Source: Collinsella aerofaciens (lineage in GTDB: Bacteria; Actinomycetota; Coriobacteriia; Coriobacteriales; Coriobacteriaceae). Taken from it: DNA of 64,000 bases. Shown piece after piece: positions 16,057 to 24,789 of the stretch (within the stretch, counting starts at the first letter, position 1; the number at the start of each line of letters is the position of its first letter). The stretch covers positions 1 through 64,000 of the forward strand of contig NZ_JADNJQ010000007.1 of assembly GCF_015555045.1 (NCBI RefSeq), written 5' to 3'. Position numbers and translations under genes: made by a program. The notes below the pieces were generated by a model that searched no databases, had not been told where the DNA came from, and saw nothing but the letters and a program-made list of their open reading frames with translations.

Positions 16057-18807
16057 TTACTTGGCATCGGCCCAGGTTATGCCGGTGCTGGCTTCGGCGA
16101 TTAGGGGAACGCGGAGGTCCACTACGTGCTCCATGACGTCGCGGACCATGGTGGTTAGGCGCTCGACTTCGTCGATGGGGCACTCAAAGTCCAGTTCGTC
16201 GTGTACCTGCAGAATCATGTGGGCGGCAAAGCCCTCTTCTTCCAGGCGGCGGCTTACGCGGGCCATGGCGATCTTGATGATGTCGGCGGCGGTTCCCTGC
16301 ATGGGGTGGTTCATAGCTGTGCGCTCGCCAAAGCCGCGGAGTTGCGGATTTTTAGCCTTGAGCTCGGGAATATGGCGTCTGCGGCCATACATGGTCTCGG
16401 CGTAGCCCGTCTGCTTGGCGCGCGCCACCACGTTGTCGAGGAACGTACGCACGCCCGGGTAGGCCTCGTAGTAGCGGTCGATCATGTCGCGCGCCTCGGC
16501 CATCGAGATATGCAGCGACTGCGACAGACCGTAGGCCTGCTGGCCGTACACGATGCCAAAGTTCACGGCCTTGGCGCGGCTGCGCAGGTCGGGCGTCACC
16601 TCGGACACCGGCACACCAAACACGCGCGCCGCCGTCTCGGCATGGAAGTCCTCGCCCTCGTTAAAGGCGCGCACCAGGTGCTCGTCACCCGAAAGATGCG
16701 CCAGCAGACGCAGCTCGATCTGCGAGTAGTCCACCGCCAAAAAGACGCTTCCCTCGCCTGCCGAAAACGCCGTTTTGACGGTGCGGCCCAGCTCCGAGCG
16801 CGTCGGGATGTTCTGCAGGTTCGGGTCGCTCGAGGACAGACGCCCCGTTGCCGTGATGGTCTGGTTGTACGTGGTGTGCACACGACCGTCACCACGGCGC
16901 AGCGGGCCCAGCGTGTCCAGATAGGTTGACTTGATCTTGGACTTCTCACGCCAGTCCAAAATCAGGCGCACGATCTCGTGGTCGCGGGCAAGATCGCTCA
17001 ACACCTTGGCATTGGTCGAATAATAGCCGCGCTTAGTCTTCTTGAGGCCCTTGGTCGGAAGCCCCATCACATCAAAGAGCACGTGCGACAGCTGCATGGG
17101 ACTACCGATGTTAAACGTCTCATCACCCGCCAGGTCGCGAATGCTGCGCTCGACCTCGGCAATCTGGGTCGCCAGACCCTCGGACAGACTGTGCAGGCGC
17201 TCGGGGTCCACGAGCATGCCCGCGCGCTCCATCTTGGCAAGTACCGGAACGAGCGGCATCTCGATGCCATCGAACACGTTGGCGGCGTTCTCGCGGGCCA
17301 TGCACTCGCGCAACGGCGCCACGAGCGCCAGCGTCAGAGCCGCAGTACGGGCGGCAGGTGCCGGAGCGTCCTCGCCGGCACCCTCTGCGCCGCACGCCGC
17401 AGGCAGCGCCATCTGCAGATACGTATCGGCAAGATATGCCTCATCGAACTCGGAGCGGTCGGAATCCAGCAGGTAGGCGGCAACCACGGTATCGAAGATG
17501 CGCGTAGAATCGACTGCCAGCGGATCCATGAGCTCGGGCTCAGAAGAATCGATGGGCGAAAGCTCGTGCAACAGCACCTTCATATCCGGGCTCGCCACGC
17601 GACCCTCCATAAACAGACGCGCGAGCACGCCAGCAATCACGCCGTGGACGAAGTTGAAGCCCTCAACCTCAGCCGCCGCGCAGCTGTCGCCCTCCTCGAG
17701 CGCGAAGAGGCCCTTGGACGTCGCCAACCACAGCGTGCGCGTCAGTCCAAAGAGCGCGCCCTCTTCCTTGTCATCGTCCACCACGGTGGCGACCCACTCG
17801 CCCGCCTCGATCGCACGCGAAACCTCGGACGCCACGTCAGCAAGCGCCTCGGCATCGCCGGCAGCGGTGCGCTCAATCGTGGGCATCTCAAACGTTCTAG
17901 CAGCGGCAGCAGCCCCGCCCCCGCCGCCGATCAGCGCCAAGAAACGGTTCTGCATGGCGGTGATACCAAGCGTACCCAGCGCCGCGGAAACCTCATCGGC
18001 AGAAAACGCCGGGAAGGACGTCGCCTCAAAGTCGAGCTCGACGGGCGCATCGGTGCGAATGGTCGCAACCTTGCGGCTCAGCAGTGCGTCGTCGATGTGT
18101 GCACGCAGGTTCTCGCCCATCTTGCCCTTGACCTCGTCGGCATGCGCGATGACTTCGTCCAGACTACCGTACTGCGCAATGAGCGCACTCGCCTTTTTGG
18201 GGCCGATGCCCGGTACGCCGGGAATGTTATCCGACGTATCGCCCTTCAGACCGTAAAAATCGGGCACGAGGGCCGGCGTAATGCCGTGATACAGGTCGTC
18301 TACGCTCTCGGGCGTCATGATCGCCACGTCGGACAGGCCCTTGCGAGTCGAGACCACGTTGACGTGCTCGGTCACAAGCTGATACATGTCGCGGTCGCCG
18401 GTCACCAGCAGCATGTCGCAGCCGGCCTCCTCGCCCAGGCGAGCCATGGTTCCCAGGATATCGTCGCCTTCCCAGCCCTCGGACTGCAGAATCGGCACGT
18501 TGAGCGCGGCGAGCAGCTCCTTAATCATAGGGAACTGCGCGTGCAGATCGGGGTCCATGGGCGGGCGCTGCGCCTTATACTGCGGCAGCATCTCCATGCG
18601 CACGCGCGGCTTGCCCTTATCAAACGCCACGACCACGCCGTCGGGGTTAAAGGCATCGATCATCTTGAGAAACATGTTCAGAAAACCAAAGATTGCGTTG
18701 GTGGGGCGACCGTCCGGCGCGTTCATGGTCGGCGGCACGGCGTGGAAGGCGCGGTGCATGAGCGAGTTGCCGTCGATAACGGCAAAGGTACGGCGCTTGT
18801 CAGACAT
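16057..18807 (-). CDS. polA: DNA polymerase I
   Basis: A 916-residue family A polymerase for Okazaki fragment processing and repair. The 5'-3' exonuclease occupies about 1-290 (GDRDMYQL, GLKGDTSDNIPGVPGIGPKKA region). Polymerase motif A DYSQIELRLLAH, motif B RSRAKAVNFGIVYG and motif C QVHDELDFE are intact in the last third. The middle domain lacks the DxE metal pair: where E. coli has AFDTETDSL this protein reads VATVVDDDKEEGA, so proofreading is probably lost, as in several Gram-positive polymerases. The start ATG at 18807 follows GAGG. The gene is alone, divergent from the aminopeptidase. Confidence 0.96.
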   Translation of the reverse strand: MSDKRRTFAVIDGNSLMHRAFHAVPPTMNAPDGRPTNAIFGFLNMFLKMIDAFNPDGVVVAFDKGKPRVRMEMLPQYKAQRPPMDPDLHAQFPMIKELLAALNVPILQSEGWEGDDILGTMARLGEEAGCDMLLVTGDRDMYQLVTEHVNVVSTRKGLSDVAIMTPESVDDLYHGITPALVPDFYGLKGDTSDNIPGVPGIGPKKASALIAQYGSLDEVIAHADEVKGKMGENLRAHIDDALLSRKVATIRTDAPVELDFEATSFPAFSADEVSAALGTLGITAMQNRFLALIGGGGGAAAAARTFEMPTIERTAAGDAEALADVASEVSRAIEAGEWVATVVDDDKEEGALFGLTRTLWLATSKGLFALEEGDSCAAAEVEGFNFVHGVIAGVLARLFMEGRVASPDMKVLLHELSPIDSSEPELMDPLAVDSTRIFDTVVAAYLLDSDRSEFDEAYLADTYLQMALPAACGAEGAGEDAPAPAARTAALTLALVAPLRECMARENAANVFDGIEMPLVPVLAKMERAGMLVDPERLHSLSEGLATQIAEVERSIRDLAGDETFNIGSPMQLSHVLFDVMGLPTKGLKKTKRGYYSTNAKVLSDLARDHEIVRLILDWREKSKIKSTYLDTLGPLRRGDGRVHTTYNQTITATGRLSSSDPNLQNIPTRSELGRTVKTAFSAGEGSVFLAVDYSQIELRLLAHLSGDEHLVRAFNEGEDFHAETAARVFGVPVSEVTPDLRSRAKAVNFGIVYGQQAYGLSQSLHISMAEARDMIDRYYEAYPGVRTFLDNVVARAKQTGYAETMYGRRRHIPELKAKNPQLRGFGERTAMNHPMQGTAADIIKIAMARVSRRLEEEGFAAHMILQVHDELDFECPIDEVERLTTMVRDVMEHVVDLRVPLIAEASTGITWADAK

Positions 18808-18973
18808 ATTGAATACCTCGCTTTGGGCTGGGCACGGTTTGCTCACTCCAGTTTACACGCTCCCCGCCCCGCGGCCACCGCACATCAAGCTCCCCCGCCA
18901 CCGCGCGCCCGTGCGTGATACGATGGCTCACGGTACATTAACCAGCACGATCGACCCGAAAGGAGCCTGCGTC

Positions 18974-20371
18974 ATGGAGCGTCCCTGCGCATGGAAAAAG
19001 TACACGCCACAGCAAGTCGAGGAGCTCGAGGAGCTTTGCCGCGGCTATAAGCAGTTTTTGAGCGAGAACAAGACCGAGCGCCTGTGCGTCAAGACCGGTA
19101 TCAAGATGGCCGAGGAGGCGGGCTACGTCAATCTGGAGACCGTGATCACCGAGGGCCGCGCGCTCAAGGCCGGCGACAAGGTGTACGCCGCCAATCACGG
19201 CAAGGACCTTATGCTCGTCAACCTGGGCAACGCCCCGCTCGAGCAGGGCTTTAACATCCTGGGCGCCCACGTGGACTCGCCGCGCCTGGACCTCAAGCAG
19301 AATCCCGCCTTCGAGGCCGGCGACATGGCCTACCTCGACACGCACTACTACGGCGGCGTCAAAAGCTACCACTGGGTCGCTTCCCCACTTGCACTCGTGG
19401 GCGTCATCTGCAAAAAGGACGGCACCACCGTCGACATCAACATCGGCGACAAGGCAGACGATCCGGTCTTTACCATCTCCGACCTGCTGATCCACCTCTC
19501 GAGCGAGCAGATGGCCAAGCCCGCCAAGGACGCCGTCGATGCCGAGATCCTCGACGTGATCGTGGGCGGCCGTCCCGTCAAGTTCGATGAGGGCGACAAG
19601 GACGCCCCCAAGGAGCCCGTCAAGCAGATGTTCCTGGACATCCTCAAGGAGCAGTATGACGTCGAGGAGGAGGACTTCCTCTCCGCCGAGATCGAGGTCG
19701 TGCCCGCCGGCCCCGCCCGCGACATGGGCCTCGACCGCTCCATGATTTTGGGCTATGGTCACGACGACCGCGTCTGCGCTTACCCCTCCATGCTCGCCCA
19801 GATCAATGTGGCCAATGTCGAGCGCACGAGCATCACGCTCATCGTCGACAAGGAGGAAATCGGTTCCGTGGGTGCCACCGGCATGACGAGCCGCTTCTTC
19901 GAGAACACCGTCGCCGAGATCATGACGCTCGCCAGCGAGGATAGCCCGCTGGCCCTGCGCCGCGCACTCGCCCACAGCCGCATGCTCTCCTCTGACGTGT
20001 CCGCCGGCTTCGACCCGGGCTACGCCGGCAAGTTCGAGACCAAGAACGCAGCCTTTATGGGTCGCGGCCTGTGCTTTAACAAGTACACGGGCAGCCGCGG
20101 CAAGGGCGGTTCAAACGACGCCGACGCCGAGTACGTGGCCCTCGTCCGCGACATCATGGACGAGGCCGGCGTGGACTTCCAGACCTGCGAGCTCGGCCGC
20201 GTCAACGCGGGCGGCGGTGGCACCATCGCCTACATCATGGCCAAGTACGGCATGAATGTCATCGACTCCGGTGTTGCCGTCCTGTCCATGCACGCCCTGT
20301 GGGAGGTCGCCAACAAGGCCGACATCTACGAGGCCTATCGCGGCTACAAGGCCTTCCTCGAGCGCGCCTAA
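18974..20371 (+). CDS. M18-family aminopeptidase
   Basis: A 465-residue two-zinc metallo-aminopeptidase of family M18 (aspartyl aminopeptidase-like), cytoplasmic, usually a dodecamer, trimming acidic or neutral N-terminal residues. Metal and catalytic motifs are ILGAHVDSPRLDLK (about 96-109), the DKEEIGSVGATG acid pair (about 298-309), and LSMHALWEVA near 445 with the last zinc histidine. The ATG at 18974 is chosen because AAAGGAG stands 10 bases before it; the open frame further upstream is the mirror of polA. A hairpin of the GTTGCGGTG family with six T ends the unit. Confidence 0.92.
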   Translation: MERPCAWKKYTPQQVEELEELCRGYKQFLSENKTERLCVKTGIKMAEEAGYVNLETVITEGRALKAGDKVYAANHGKDLMLVNLGNAPLEQGFNILGAHVDSPRLDLKQNPAFEAGDMAYLDTHYYGGVKSYHWVASPLALVGVICKKDGTTVDINIGDKADDPVFTISDLLIHLSSEQMAKPAKDAVDAEILDVIVGGRPVKFDEGDKDAPKEPVKQMFLDILKEQYDVEEEDFLSAEIEVVPAGPARDMGLDRSMILGYGHDDRVCAYPSMLAQINVANVERTSITLIVDKEEIGSVGATGMTSRFFENTVAEIMTLASEDSPLALRRALAHSRMLSSDVSAGFDPGYAGKFETKNAAFMGRGLCFNKYTGSRGKGGSNDADAEYVALVRDIMDEAGVDFQTCELGRVNAGGGGTIAYIMAKYGMNVIDSGVAVLSMHALWEVANKADIYEAYRGYKAFLERA

Positions 20372-20385
20372 CCAACCCTTCATCA

Positions 20386-20456
20386 GTTGCGGTGAAATAC
20401 GGACTAAACTGGCCCATAAACGGCCAAAACAGACCGTATTCCACCGCAACTTTTTT
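20386..20456 (+). terminator. GTTGCGGTG-family hairpin terminator, copy 1
   Basis: GTTGCGGTGAAATACGGACT (20386-20405) pairs at 18 of 20 positions with 20431-20450, followed by TTTTTT. It follows the aminopeptidase stop by 14 bases. Two relatives occur at 21325 and 59944 with the same outer GTTGCGGTG and TATTCCACCGCAAC ends but different inner stems. Confidence 0.8.
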
Positions 20457-20471
20457 GGCAGAGGAGAGCCC

Positions 20472-21281
20472 ATGCTGCAGGTCATCATTTCGCCCGCCAA
20501 GCAGATGCGCGCGGCCCAAGATGCTTTTGAAGTCCTGGGCATCCCACCCTTTGTGCGCGAGACGGCTCGCCTCCACCGCGCACTGCTAGATATCGAGCGG
20601 AATGAAGGCAGCGGCGGCCTGCAGGCGCTGTGGAACGTGAGTGACAAACTGCTGGGACCTTGCCTCAACACCCTGCATGAGTTCGGGCCCATCCTGAAAA
20701 GCGGCGATCTCGACAATCCCGCACTCGCCCGTCACCTCTCCCCTGCCGCCATGTCCTATCACGGCATTCAATACCAGAGCATGGCACCCGAGGTGATGGA
20801 TCCCGCGCAGCTCGCATGGCTGCAAGACCATCTGTGGATCCTCTCCGGCCTCTACGGATGCGTACGCCCCTTTCATGCCGTCGAACCGTATCGGCTGGAG
20901 ATGGGCGCGAAGCTTGTCGTCGACGGTGCCCGAGACCTCTACGCATTTTGGAGCGATAAGCTCGCGCGGGCTATCGCCCCGGCAGGTTCAAACACCACGA
21001 TCGTCAACCTCGCCAGCGTAGAGTATGCCAAAGCCGTTCTGCCCCACCTCGCGGGCGACGCCACAGCCGTCACGTGTCTCTTTGGCGAGGGTATCCGCAA
21101 CGGGAAGCCCATCCAACGGTCGACCGCCAGCAAAAAGGCGCGCGGCTCCATGGTGCGGTGGATGGCAGAAAACAAGCTCGAGGATGCAAGCGAACTTACC
21201 GCATTCAACATCGGCTATCGCCACGTCCCCGAGCTCTCATACCTAGGCACCCTCATGTTCATCAACGAACAGATGCTCTAG
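20472..21281 (+). CDS. yaaA: YaaA family protein (peroxide stress / DNA-binding fold)
   Basis: A 269-residue member of the YaaA (UPF0246/DUF328) family. In E. coli YaaA lowers free iron under peroxide stress and has a DNA-binding helix-hairpin-helix-like fold. Family blocks seen are the N-terminal IISPAKQM, WILSGLYGCVRPFHAVEPYRLEMG (about 120-145), VNLASVEYAKAV (about 180) and the C-terminal SYLGTLMFINEQ. AGAGGAG lies before the ATG at 20472. It sits 16 bases after the terminator of the aminopeptidase and is followed by another copy of the same hairpin. Confidence 0.85.
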   Translation: MLQVIISPAKQMRAAQDAFEVLGIPPFVRETARLHRALLDIERNEGSGGLQALWNVSDKLLGPCLNTLHEFGPILKSGDLDNPALARHLSPAAMSYHGIQYQSMAPEVMDPAQLAWLQDHLWILSGLYGCVRPFHAVEPYRLEMGAKLVVDGARDLYAFWSDKLARAIAPAGSNTTIVNLASVEYAKAVLPHLAGDATAVTCLFGEGIRNGKPIQRSTASKKARGSMVRWMAENKLEDASELTAFNIGYRHVPELSYLGTLMFINEQML

Positions 21282-21324
21282 AGCCGGCACCCAACACTGA
21301 CCCGCTCAGCCTTCTCTATATAAC

Positions 21325-21390
21325 TTGCGGTGGAATAATTCCTATTTGAGCCTTTTTCGCACAATCAGGAACTATTCCACCGCAACTTTT
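21325..21390 (+). terminator. GTTGCGGTG-family hairpin terminator, copy 2
   Basis: TTGCGGTGGAATAATTCCT (21325-21343) pairs with AGGAACTATTCCACCGCAA (21367-21385) with one mismatch, followed by CTTTT. It separates convergent yaaA and the small membrane protein gene. Confidence 0.75.
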
Positions 21391-21415
21391 ATGAATTGGC
21401 TGCTAGGCTCGACAC

Positions 21416-21937
21416 CTATTCTGCTAGACCGTCGGCCTTTGCAATCCCGTTTGTCGAACCGTCCTGATAGACAATCTTGACGTGCTCGACCTCGGACACC
21501 GCAACACCCGACGGGGGCTCCAGGCGCCATTCCGTCAGCGCGATATCCATCGTCGTGGGCACATCCCCTTGATCTTTGAGCTTCACCGTCAACGTTTTGA
21601 ACGTCGCATCATACGTCACGCGTTCGATTTCCTCACCAGGAATAGACCCACCACTCAGCTGCAACTGCACAAACTCATCGCACGGGTACCAATAATCGCC
21701 CGGAACGGCGAGCGTATTGGCATTACCGCCAGTACTCCTCACCGTCATAATCGGTAGGCTATCATCAGCCTCGAACTCCCATGCAGCGCCGCCGCGACCA
21801 CCAAACGTCCAGATACAAAAGGCAATCACCAGCACGGCAAGCACCGCAAAACCGATCGCGACAAGGCCATGGTGCGCACGGCTTTCCTCGGCCGATACAT
21901 CCCATTGCGTCTCTCGATATAGATGCTTGTCTTCCAT
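21416..21937 (-). CDS. Unrecognised membrane-anchored protein, 173 residues
   Basis: The protein has a short charged start (MEDKHLYRETQWDVSAEESR), one membrane helix at about 24-45 (HGLVAIGFAVLAVLVIAF), and a 125-residue outer domain rich in beta-strand residues and acidic side chains. There is no lipobox and no cysteine pattern. GAGGAGG precedes the ATG at 21937. The very long frame that continues upstream in this phase is the mirror of thiC and is rejected. Topology suggests an extracytoplasmic domain tethered to the membrane. I recognise no family. It is divergent from thiC but does not overlap the riboswitch. Confidence 0.75.
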   Translation of the reverse strand: MEDKHLYRETQWDVSAEESRAHHGLVAIGFAVLAVLVIAFCIWTFGGRGGAAWEFEADDSLPIMTVRSTGGNANTLAVPGDYWYPCDEFVQLQLSGGSIPGEEIERVTYDATFKTLTVKLKDQGDVPTTMDIALTEWRLEPPSGVAVSEVEHVKIVYQDGSTNGIAKADGLAE

Positions 21938-22007
21938 GTTCGCCTCCTCACAGGCACGCTCGTTAGGCCAATCGTACCCATTCGAGCTATACTTGAGCCC
22001 ATTACAT

Positions 22008-22101
22008 AAACGGGGGGCTTGCAGGACAAGACGGCAGGCTGAGATTGGGCGCGCCCGCCCTGACCCGCAAACCTGATATGGGTAATGCCAACGAAGGGAG
22101 C
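22008..22101 (+). promoter_or_regulatory. TPP riboswitch
   Basis: The conserved THI-box parts are present in order: GGGGGGCTTGCAGG, GGCTGAGATTGGGC (22037-22050), CCCTGACCCG, AACCTGATATGGGTAATGCC (22070-22089) and AACGAAGGGAG. It binds thiamine pyrophosphate. The closing GAAGGGAG is also the ribosome binding site of thiC, so ligand binding should hide it and act on translation. Confidence 0.95.
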
Positions 22102-22108
22102 CGTGCCA

Positions 22109-23443
22109 ATGAGCACACAGACCGAGCCCAAGCTCGTCACGCAAATCGACTTCGCCCGCGCCGGGCAGATCACACCGCAGATGAAGGAGGTCGCCGAGCG
22201 CGAGCATCGCGACCCCGAGTACATCCGCGAGCGCGTGGCCGACGGCCGCATCGCCATTCCTGCCAACATCGTGCACATCAAAAAAGGCATGCGCGCCTTT
22301 GGCGTCGGTGAGGGCCTGTCCACCAAGGTCAACGTGAACTTGGGCATCTCGGGCGACAAGGCCGATGCCGCCGAGGAATGGAAGAAGGTCAAGATCGCCG
22401 AGGACTTTGGCGCCGACGCCATCATGGACCTCTCCAACTCGGGCAAGACGCGCCAGTTCCGCCAGCAGCTCATCGACGAGACGCCGCTCATGGTAGGTAC
22501 CGTCCCCATGTACGACGCCATCGGCTACATGGAAAAGCCGCTGGTCAAGCTTACCAAGGACGACCTGTTCGAGGTCGTGCGCGCGCACGCCGAGGACGGC
22601 GTGGACTTTATGACCATCCACTGCGGCATCAACAAGTCGGTCACAAAGACCTTTAAGGAGACCGGCCGCCTCATGAACATCGTGAGCCGCGGCGGCTCGC
22701 TGCTGTTTGGCTGGATGGAGGTCACCGGTAACGAGAACCCGTTCTATGAGTTCTACGACGAGCTGCTCGAAATCTGCCACGAGTACGACGTGACGATTTC
22801 GCTCGGCGACTCCTGTCGCCCGGGCTGCCTCTACGACTCCAACGACGCCACCGAGACCGCCGAGATGATCGAGCTGGGCAAGCTGTGCAAGCGCGCATGG
22901 GCCGCCGGCGTCCAGGTTATGGTCGAGGGTCCGGGCCACATGGCGCTCGACGAGATCGCCGCCAACATGAAACTGCAGAAGCGCCTGTGCCACAACGCCC
23001 CGTTCTATGTGCTCGGGCCGCTGGTGACCGATATCGGCGTGGGCTACGACCACATCACCGCTGCCATCGGCGGCGCTATCTCCGCCAGCTCCGGCGCCGA
23101 CTTCCTGTGCTACGTGACGCCGGCCGAGCACTTGTGCCTGCCCAACGCCCAGGACGTGCTCGACGGCCTCATGGCCACCAAGATTGCCGCACACGCCGCC
23201 GACATCGCCAAAAAGGTGCCCCACGCCCGCGACATGGACGACAAGATGGGCCAGGCACGCCGCAAGCTCGACTGGGACGCCATGTGGAAGTGCGCGCTCG
23301 ACCCGGTTACGGGCAAGAAGCGCTACGAGGAGTCCCCCGCCGCCACCGAGGGCACTTGCACCATGTGTGGCAAGATGTGCGCCGTCCGCACCGTCAACAA
23401 GATCTTCGAGGGCACCACGATCGACCTCGGCATGGAGGACTAA
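22109..23443 (+). CDS. thiC: Phosphomethylpyrimidine synthase
   Basis: A 444-residue radical-SAM enzyme that rearranges AIR to HMP phosphate for thiamine. It is the short form without the N-terminal extension of the 630-residue proteobacterial enzyme. The C-terminal cluster motif is CTMCGKMC (C417, C420, C424), spaced CX2CX3C rather than the CX2CX4C of E. coli. SLGDSCRPGCLYDSND and GPGHMALDEI are family blocks. I placed the start at the ATG at 22109, nine bases after GAAGGGAG, because an ATG at 22085 lies inside the riboswitch core. thiD follows 180 bases later. Confidence 0.96.
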   Translation: MSTQTEPKLVTQIDFARAGQITPQMKEVAEREHRDPEYIRERVADGRIAIPANIVHIKKGMRAFGVGEGLSTKVNVNLGISGDKADAAEEWKKVKIAEDFGADAIMDLSNSGKTRQFRQQLIDETPLMVGTVPMYDAIGYMEKPLVKLTKDDLFEVVRAHAEDGVDFMTIHCGINKSVTKTFKETGRLMNIVSRGGSLLFGWMEVTGNENPFYEFYDELLEICHEYDVTISLGDSCRPGCLYDSNDATETAEMIELGKLCKRAWAAGVQVMVEGPGHMALDEIAANMKLQKRLCHNAPFYVLGPLVTDIGVGYDHITAAIGGAISASSGADFLCYVTPAEHLCLPNAQDVLDGLMATKIAAHAADIAKKVPHARDMDDKMGQARRKLDWDAMWKCALDPVTGKKRYEESPAATEGTCTMCGKMCAVRTVNKIFEGTTIDLGMED

Positions 23444-23538
23444 CCCTGTCGCCGCGGCCGCTTCTGGCGGCGAGCTGGTGCCTGTCAATTGTTGACGTGT
23501 GAACATTTTCTTGCATTTGCGTAAAGATTGCATCGCCC

Positions 23539-23568
23539 GCCCGGGTTCGACATAGAGTCGGCCCGGGC
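23539..23568 (+). terminator. Hairpin between thiC and thiD
   Basis: CCCGGGTTCGAC pairs with GTCGGCCCGGG around a five-base loop, followed by ATCTTTATAATG. It may be a weak terminator for thiC; the TATAAT at 23574-23579 could be a -10 box for thiD, but no -35 matches it. Confidence 0.4.
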
Positions 23569-23625
23569 ATCTTTATAATGCTGGCCTATAGACCCATTTG
23601 ATTCCGACCGAACAAGGGAGCGAAC

Positions 23626-24456
23626 ATGGATCGCAGTAAGGTACCTGCCGTTCTATCCATCGCAGGATCCGATTCCAGCGGTGGCGCCGGCATTCAGGCC
23701 GACATCAAGACCATCACGGCACACCGCCTGTATGCCGAGACGGCCATCACCGCCATCACCGCACAGAACACCCTGGGCGTCACCGCCGTGCAGAACATCT
23801 CCCCGGATATTGTCGCGGCGCAGATCGATGCCGTTTTTGACGATATCCGCCCCAACGCCGTTAAGATTGGCATGGTTTCCTCTGCCGAGATTATCGATGT
23901 TATCGCCGACCGCCTGAGCGCTTGGAACGCGACAAACGTGGTAGTCGACCCCGTCATGGTAGCCACCTCGGGCGCACGGCTGATTGCCGAAGATGCCGCC
24001 GAGGCGCTCACCCGCCGCCTGTTCCCGCTAGCGACGGTTATCACGCCCAATATTCCCGAGGCCATGGCCCTGCTCGACTACGAGGTCGACTCCGAGCGCA
24101 CGCAGCAAAATGCTGCCATGCTCCTCACCCGCCGCTTTGGTTGCGCATCCCTCGTTAAGGGTGGGCATCTTGTCAACGAGGCCAACGATGTACTGGCCGA
24201 ACCCGCGCCACTCGATGACGAGGGCAACCATCTGGGAGATCCACTCACCACGTGGTTCCGCCACAAGCGCATCGAGACCGACAACACGCACGGCACCGGC
24301 TGCACGCTCTCGTCCGCCATCGCCTGCGCGCTGGCCCAGGGCATGGATCTTGCCGACGCCGTCAATGCGGGCAAGGCATACCTGACAGGCGCTCTGGCCG
24401 CCGGCCTGAACATGGGCAAAGGTTCCGGCCCCGTCAATCACATGTGGCAGTATTAA
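23626..24456 (+). CDS. thiD: Hydroxymethylpyrimidine/phosphomethylpyrimidine kinase
   Basis: A 276-residue ribokinase-fold kinase that phosphorylates HMP phosphate to HMP diphosphate, the step after ThiC. GSDSSGGAGIQAD at 14-26 is the substrate loop, VVDPVMVATSGARL near 104-118 the middle block, and DNTHGTGCTLSSAIA near 220-235 carries the anion hole and catalytic cysteine/aspartate region. AAGGGAGC precedes the ATG. With thiC it forms a pyrimidine-branch thiamine cluster; the thiazole genes and thiE are not in the window. Confidence 0.95.
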   Translation: MDRSKVPAVLSIAGSDSSGGAGIQADIKTITAHRLYAETAITAITAQNTLGVTAVQNISPDIVAAQIDAVFDDIRPNAVKIGMVSSAEIIDVIADRLSAWNATNVVVDPVMVATSGARLIAEDAAEALTRRLFPLATVITPNIPEAMALLDYEVDSERTQQNAAMLLTRRFGCASLVKGGHLVNEANDVLAEPAPLDDEGNHLGDPLTTWFRHKRIETDNTHGTGCTLSSAIACALAQGMDLADAVNAGKAYLTGALAAGLNMGKGSGPVNHMWQY

Positions 24457-24470
24457 GATTCACAGCCCAA

Positions 24471-24507
24471 AACCACCGCAAAGGGGACAGGCACCTTTGC
24501 GGTGGTT
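24471..24507 (+). terminator. Hairpin after thiD
   Basis: AACCACCGCAAAGG and its exact complement (24494-24507) form a 14-pair stem with a 9-base loop, 15 bases after the thiD stop. No T run follows, so it may stop transcription poorly or protect the mRNA end. Confidence 0.6.
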
Positions 24508-24517
24508 CCCACAAACA

Positions 24518-24733
24518 TCTCGATCCGTAACAGTTAAAGTCCATTTTTCGGCCCACCTGTTACAGATTGAGACATTCAAATTCCGCTGAGAAGATAATCT
24601 CGGTCTGTAACAGTAACTCGGCGAAATCGACCCTAGATGTTACAGATCGAGACAAACGACCGATATCGACCTAAATAATCTCAATCTGTAACATCTAGCC
24701 CGTTTTCGGCCTTACAACTGTTACAGATCGAGA
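24518..24733. repeat. Array of six alternating 16-base half-sites (three tandem palindromes)
   Basis: Near-identical copies of TCTCGATCTGTAACAG stand at 24518, 24598 and 24679 on the plus strand and at about 24557, 24637 and 24718 on the minus strand. Start-to-start steps are 39, 41, 39, 42 and 39 bases, so orientation flips every 40 bases. Each inverted pair encloses 23-24 bases; the enclosed parts are related (TTTCGGCC-like centre) but not the same. It lies between convergent thiD and the SGNH gene, flanked on each side by a separate terminator-like hairpin. Confidence 0.85.
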
Positions 24734-24747
24734 CAAAGCAACGAAAC

Positions 24748-24780
24748 AAGCCGCCGCAAGGGGAACTTCTGTGGTGGCTT
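24748..24780 (-). terminator. Terminator of the SGNH hydrolase gene
   Basis: AAGCCACCACA pairs with TGCGGCGGCTT on the minus strand with two G-T pairs, followed by TTGTTT. Confidence 0.6.
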
Positions 24781-24789
24781 GGGGTCGCG

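Noticed and set aside
22085-22108. Earlier ATG for thiC
   Set aside because: It sits inside the conserved core of the riboswitch and has no ribosome site.
21938-23533. N-terminal extension of the 173-residue membrane protein to 705 residues
   Set aside because: The extra part is antisense to thiC and crosses the TPP riboswitch; GAGGAGG marks the true start at 21937.
23574-23579. TATAAT as a thiD promoter
   Set aside because: No -35 hexamer at 16-18 bases; the upstream bases form a hairpin instead.
24518-24733. CRISPR array
   Set aside because: Repeats alternate orientation, are only 16 bases, the enclosed segments are related to each other, and no cas gene is present.
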